Translations under genes and position numbers: made by a program | Notes under the pieces: generated by a model | What the model saw: only the letters and a program-made list of their open reading frames with translations | What the model was told of the DNA's origin: nothing | Databases searched by the model: none | DNA from: GCA-003244245 sp964250265 | GTDB lineage: Bacteria > Actinomycetota > Actinomycetes > Mycobacteriales > Pseudonocardiaceae | Direction of reading: 5' to 3' | DNA: 26,917 bases | NCBI GenBank assembly: GCA_964250265.1 | Contig: CAXUFG010000045.1 | Location: forward strand, 1 to 26,917 | Shown: positions 23,277-26,917 of the stretch, one piece after another | Position numbering within the stretch: position 1 is the first letter of the stretch | Layout: each line of letters begins with the position of its first letter

Positions 23277-25303
23277 GGCGTGTCATCCTCTCCGCACCCG
23301 CGTGTCGCGTCCGTGTGCACGGTGTGTCGTGCCCTGGTGCAGGCGGGCCCGACCACAACGACCACAGCGTCGCGCTCAACGGTCCGTCCAGGGCTGACGT
23401 GCAGCTCGTGCACCACCCCATCGATTGGAGCGGTGAGCACGTGCTCCATCTTCATCGCCTCCAGCACGAGCAACCGGGCGCCCGCGCTGACCTGCTGACC
23501 CTCGGCGACGTCGACGACGGTGACGGTGCCGGGCATCGGAGCGCGTACCGCCCCACCGGCGCCCGGCTCCGCGGTCGCCGTGATGGCGAAGGGCGGCTGC
23601 TCGCGCAGCTCCCAGCTATGCCCGTCGCGGCCCAGCCACACCACGGCGCCGTCGACCGCGCAGGTATAGCGGCGAGTGATCCGGTCAAGGGTGACAACGA
23701 GGTCCCCGCTGTCCCACCGCGCCGACGCGCGAGTCGGGGCGCCGTTGCCGATGGCGAGCTCGGCGTCGGCGGCGCGGCCCCGGGTTGCGACCTCGACCGG
23801 ATCGTGCCCACTGACGTGTACCTTCCACCGGGTCCAGGCCGGTTCGCCCACCCGCCACCCGCCGGGCAGCGTGAACGGATCGACCACTCTTGCGCAGGGT
23901 TCCAGTGCCAGCAGCGCCCGCAACCCCGCCGCCGCGAGCACGTCGTCGGGCAGCTTCTGCGGCACCGTGACACGGCGCTCCACCAGCCCAGTGTCCAGCC
24001 TCCCGGCCTGCACATCGGGATCGGCGAGCAGCGCGCGCAGGAATGCCAGGTTGGTGCCCAGACCCAGGATGCTGGTCCCCGCCAATGCCGCGTCCAGCCG
24101 GCGCAGCGCGGTATCCCGATCCGGACCGTGTGCGATGACCTTGGCCAGCAAGGGGTCGTAGTCACTGCCCACGAACTCGCCCGCCATCAACCCGGAATCC
24201 ACCCGAACGCCGGCGGGTTCGCGCACCGAGAGCACGCGCCCTCCGGTGGGCAGGAAGCCACCCGCCGGGTCCTCGGCGTAGATCCGCGCTTCGATGGCAT
24301 GCCCGTCGAAGCGGACGCCGTCCTGGGTGAAACCCAGCGGCTCCCCGGCGGCTACCCGCAACTGCCATTCGACCAGGTCCAACCCGGTGACCAGCTCGGT
24401 GACCGGGTGCTCAACCTGGAGCCGGGTGTTCATCTCCATGAAGAAGAACTGATCGGGCGCATCGGCCGGTACCAGGAACTCCACCGTGCCCGCGCCGGTG
24501 TATCCGACGGCGTGCGCGACGGCCACCGCGCACTTACCCATCCGGGCCCTGGTCGCCCCGTCCAGCAGCGTCGAGGGCGACTCCTCAACGATCTTCTGGT
24601 GCCGGCGCTGCAGGCTGCACTCGCGCTCGCCGAGGTGCACCGCGTTGCCATGGGCGTCGGCGAGCACCTGGATCTCGATATGCCGCGGGGTGGTGACCAG
24701 CCACTCGACGAGCAGTGTGGCGTCGCCGAAGGCACCCTGCGCCTCCCGGCGGGCGCCGGCGATGGCCTCAGGGAGGTCCTGGGCGCGGTGCACCACCCGC
24801 ATGCCCTTGCCCCCGCCGCCGGCGGAGGGCTTGAGCAGCACCGGGTAGCCGACGGCGGCGGCCGCCGTGGCCAATGCGTCATCGTCGCAGCCTGCGCCGT
24901 CACTGCCGGGCAGCACGGGGACACCCGCCGCCACCACGGTCGCCTTGGCCTTGACCTTGTCGCCCATTGCCTCGATGGAGGCGGCAGGCGGGCCGACAAA
25001 TACCAGACCGGCGCCGGCGCAGGCCCGGGCGAAGGCGGCGTTCTCGGAGAGGAAACCGTAGCCCGGGTGCACGGCCTGCGCGCCGGTGCGCCTGGCCGCC
25101 TCCAGGATCCGCTCGATGGACAGGTAACTCTCCGCCGCCGGCGCTGGGCCGAGCCGGATAGCGATGTCAGCGTCGCGAACGTGCCGGGCGCGGGCGTCGG
25201 CGTCGCTGTACACCGCCACTGACCGCACGCCCATCGCGCGCAACGTGCGGATCACCCGGGCGGCGATCTCACCTCGATTGGCCACCAACACGGTGTGGAA
25301 CAT
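23270..25303 (-). CDS. Acyl-CoA carboxylase alpha subunit (biotin carboxylase + biotin carrier)
   Basis: About 677 residues. Biotin carboxylase: VLVANRGEIAARVIRTLRAM, KPSAGGGGKGMRVVHRA, GERECSLQRRHQKIVEESPS, EMNTRLQVEHPVTELVTGLD. The carrier domain has GTVTVVDVAEGQQV and EAMKMEHVL, with the biotinylated Lys about residue 618. ATG 25303 (FHTVLVANRGE) fits family starts; ATG 25339 is possible. The C-terminal 25 residues after VVVVVG (reading ACTRARHTVHTDATRG) are unusual. It probably forms 3-methylcrotonyl-CoA carboxylase with the accD product. Confidence 0.93.
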   Translation of the reverse strand: MFHTVLVANRGEIAARVIRTLRAMGVRSVAVYSDADARARHVRDADIAIRLGPAPAAESYLSIERILEAARRTGAQAVHPGYGFLSENAAFARACAGAGLVFVGPPAASIEAMGDKVKAKATVVAAGVPVLPGSDGAGCDDDALATAAAAVGYPVLLKPSAGGGGKGMRVVHRAQDLPEAIAGARREAQGAFGDATLLVEWLVTTPRHIEIQVLADAHGNAVHLGERECSLQRRHQKIVEESPSTLLDGATRARMGKCAVAVAHAVGYTGAGTVEFLVPADAPDQFFFMEMNTRLQVEHPVTELVTGLDLVEWQLRVAAGEPLGFTQDGVRFDGHAIEARIYAEDPAGGFLPTGGRVLSVREPAGVRVDSGLMAGEFVGSDYDPLLAKVIAHGPDRDTALRRLDAALAGTSILGLGTNLAFLRALLADPDVQAGRLDTGLVERRVTVPQKLPDDVLAAAGLRALLALEPCARVVDPFTLPGGWRVGEPAWTRWKVHVSGHDPVEVATRGRAADAELAIGNGAPTRASARWDSGDLVVTLDRITRRYTCAVDGAVVWLGRDGHSWELREQPPFAITATAEPGAGGAVRAPMPGTVTVVDVAEGQQVSAGARLLVLEAMKMEHVLTAPIDGVVHELHVSPGRTVERDAVVVVVGPACTRARHTVHTDATRGCGEDDTPC

Positions 25304-25345
25304 CACCCGCGAAGCCTGCTTGCAGGGCTGAGCCATCATCGCCAG

Positions 25346-26854
25346 TCACATCCGAAAAAGGCCCAGCCGGCTGGGCTCCAGCGGCGCGTTGGCGCAGGCG
25401 GACAGCGCCAGCCCGAGCACCATCCGGGTGTCCGCGGGGTCGATCACGCCGTCGTCCCACAACCGGGCGCTCGAGTAATAGGGATTGCCCTGGTGCTCGT
25501 ACTGGGCCCGGATGCGCTCGGCGGCACTGTCATCAGCGCCCCGGACAGCGGCGAGCACCGTGGCGGCCTGCTCCCCGCCCATCACCGAGATCCGCGCATT
25601 GGGCCACATGAACAGGAACCGCGGCGAGTACGCCCGCCCGCACATCGAGTAATTACCTGCGCCGAATGAGCCGCCGATGATGACGGTCAGTTTGGGCACC
25701 CGGGTGGTGGCGACCGCGGTGACCATTTTGGCGCCGTGTTTAGCGATCCCGCCGGCCTCATACTCCCGGCCCACCATGAAACCGGAGATATTCTGCAGGA
25801 ACACCAGCGGAATGCCGCGCTGGTCACACAGTTCGATGAAATGCGCCCCCTTGAGCGCCGATTCGCTGAACAGGATCCCATTGTTGGCCACGATGCCCAC
25901 CGGGTGGCCGTGCAGCCGGGCGAAACCGGTGACCAACGTGGCCCCGTACTCGGCCTTGAACTCCGCCAAACGGCTGCCGTCAACGACCCGGGCGATCACC
26001 TCATGGACGTCGTAGGGGGTGCGGGAATCAACCGGTACCACGCCGTAGATCCCCTCCAGCGACGGCTCCTCGGTGGGGATCACGTCCCACGGCCTGGGCG
26101 GTCGGGGCCCGAGGGTACCGACGATGGAGCGGACGATCCGCAGCGCGTGGGCGTCATCGTCAGCGAGGTGGTCGGTGACCCCGGAGACCCGCGAGTGCAG
26201 CACCGCGCCGCCGAGTTCCTCCGCGGTCACCACCTCCCCGGTGGCGGCCTTTACCAGCGGCGGGCCGCCGAGGAAGATCGTGCCCTGATTGCGGACGATC
26301 ACCGCCTCGTCGCTCATCGCCGGCAGGTAAGCACCACCCGCCGTGCAGGAACCCAGCACCGCCGCGATCTGCGGGATGCCCTGTGCCGACATCGTCGCCT
26401 GGTTGTAGAAGATCCGGCCGAAATGTTCCCGGTCGGGGAACACCTGATCCTGCTCGGGCAGGTAGGCACCGCCGGAGTCGACGAGGTAGATGCACGGCAG
26501 CCGGTTGTGCAGCGCCACCTCCTGGGCGCGCAGGTGCTTCTTGACCGTCATCGGGTAGTAGGTGCCGCCCTTGACGGTGGCGTCGTTGGCGACGATCACG
26601 CACTCCCGTCCGGCCACCCGCCCGATACCGGTGATGATCCCCGCGGCCGGCGCCTCGTCGCCGTACATGCCGGTGGCCGCGAGCGGGGAGAGCTCCAGGA
26701 ACGGCGACGATGGATCCACCAGCGAGTCGACCCGGTCGCGGGGCAGCAACTTGCCGCGCTCGAGATGACGTTGCCGCGCTCTCGCCGGCCCCCCAAGCCG
26801 GGCTACCGCGAGCCGTTCCCGAAGCTCAACCACCAGCGCCTCGTGCGCCTGCAC
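25346..26854 (-). CDS. Acyl-CoA carboxylase beta subunit (3-methylcrotonyl-CoA carboxylase type)
   Basis: A 502-residue carboxyltransferase. It reads as a methylcrotonyl-CoA carboxylase beta chain: VANDATVKGGTYYPMTVKKH, YLVDSGGAYLPEQDQVFPDR, GSCTAGGAYLPAMSDEAVIV, GTIFLGGPPLVKAATGE, FLQNISGFMVG, GGSFGAGNYSMCGRAYSPRF, RISVMGGEQAA and final LGLFRM. GTG 26854 follows a TAA by only 12 bases in frame and has no ribosome binding site; the N-terminus is about 30 residues shorter than usual. First gene of the accD-accA-fadE-MetE-like operon. Confidence 0.93.
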   Translation of the reverse strand: MQAHEALVVELRERLAVARLGGPARARQRHLERGKLLPRDRVDSLVDPSSPFLELSPLAATGMYGDEAPAAGIITGIGRVAGRECVIVANDATVKGGTYYPMTVKKHLRAQEVALHNRLPCIYLVDSGGAYLPEQDQVFPDREHFGRIFYNQATMSAQGIPQIAAVLGSCTAGGAYLPAMSDEAVIVRNQGTIFLGGPPLVKAATGEVVTAEELGGAVLHSRVSGVTDHLADDDAHALRIVRSIVGTLGPRPPRPWDVIPTEEPSLEGIYGVVPVDSRTPYDVHEVIARVVDGSRLAEFKAEYGATLVTGFARLHGHPVGIVANNGILFSESALKGAHFIELCDQRGIPLVFLQNISGFMVGREYEAGGIAKHGAKMVTAVATTRVPKLTVIIGGSFGAGNYSMCGRAYSPRFLFMWPNARISVMGGEQAATVLAAVRGADDSAAERIRAQYEHQGNPYYSSARLWDDGVIDPADTRMVLGLALSACANAPLEPSRLGLFRM

Positions 26855-26869
26855 GTCGCTACGTTAGCC

Positions 26870-26917
26870 GCATTCAGCGGGCTCAGCGGGGTAATTCAGG
26901 CACCGATTACCCCGCTG
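26870..26917. repeat. Long intergenic hairpin, copy 2 (cut by window end)
   Basis: The left arm 26870-26895 differs from the left arm of the 9059 hairpin at only two bases. The right arm starts at 26906 after a 10-base loop (TCAGGCACCG) and pairs perfectly with 26884-26895 as far as the window shows. It lies just upstream of accD, about 16 bp from its start. Confidence 0.9.

Noticed and set aside
22928..25222. A 764-residue plus-strand frame opposite accA
   Set aside because: No recognisable domain; it is the shadow of the biotin carboxylase gene.

Overview
The window is high-GC DNA from an actinobacterium. The evidence is mshB (mycothiol synthesis), an actinobacterial-type menC, many GTG starts, leaderless-looking genes and the accD-accA-fadE order known from mycobacteria. 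A red-type Rubisco activase (cbbX) at the left edge points to a lineage able to fix CO2, such as Pseudonocardiales; this placement is inference, not proof.

Layout. (1) 1-1170: a homopolymer foldback at the edge, cbbX open at its 5' side, and four 18-19 bp tandem repeats with a hairpin. (2) 1177-4931: two ATGA-coupled genes, a large HAD-domain protein and a SAM methyltransferase with a coiled-coil tail, probably a remnant of a glycan or cell-surface modification locus. (3) 4888-7197: a damaged block around a 100-N scaffold gap. It holds an aldo-keto reductase lacking its N-terminus and joined in frame to half of a CYTH domain, a B12-binding radical SAM gene with a frame change and apparent internal loss, and the end of a TPR regulator with a one-base frameshift. 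(4) 7194-11290: menC, convergent with xthA, then upstream of xthA a degenerate Nudix gene coupled to mshB, and a TenA-like gene. (5) 11291-17763: gltB and gltD (glutamate synthase), with a candidate nitrogen-regulator site upstream and a perfect 22-bp hairpin between the genes. (6) 17764-20256: gene-poor DNA, a broken Uma2 endonuclease, then a TAATG-coupled pair encoding an EEP-fold phosphoesterase/nuclease and a RecB/Cas4-like protein with four cysteines. (7) 20341-21031: a vapBC toxin-antitoxin pair divergent from the nuclease pair, with a palindrome over the vapB start. (8) 21066-26854: a minus-strand operon accD-accA-fadE plus a MetE-like gene, probably leucine/isovalerate catabolism (3-methylcrotonyl-CoA carboxylase).

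The most interesting items are: a dispersed intergenic hairpin seen twice (about 9056-9123 and 26870-26917) with two compensatory base-pair changes; the EEP plus RecB/Cas4-like nuclease pair whose expected catalytic lysine is arginine; the AKR-CYTH/B12-radical-SAM block, which is either an unusual pathway in decay or a mis-assembly; a Nudix protein coupled to mshB that has lost most of its Nudix box; and the HAD-methyltransferase pair. No tRNA, rRNA, CRISPR array or insertion sequence was recognised.
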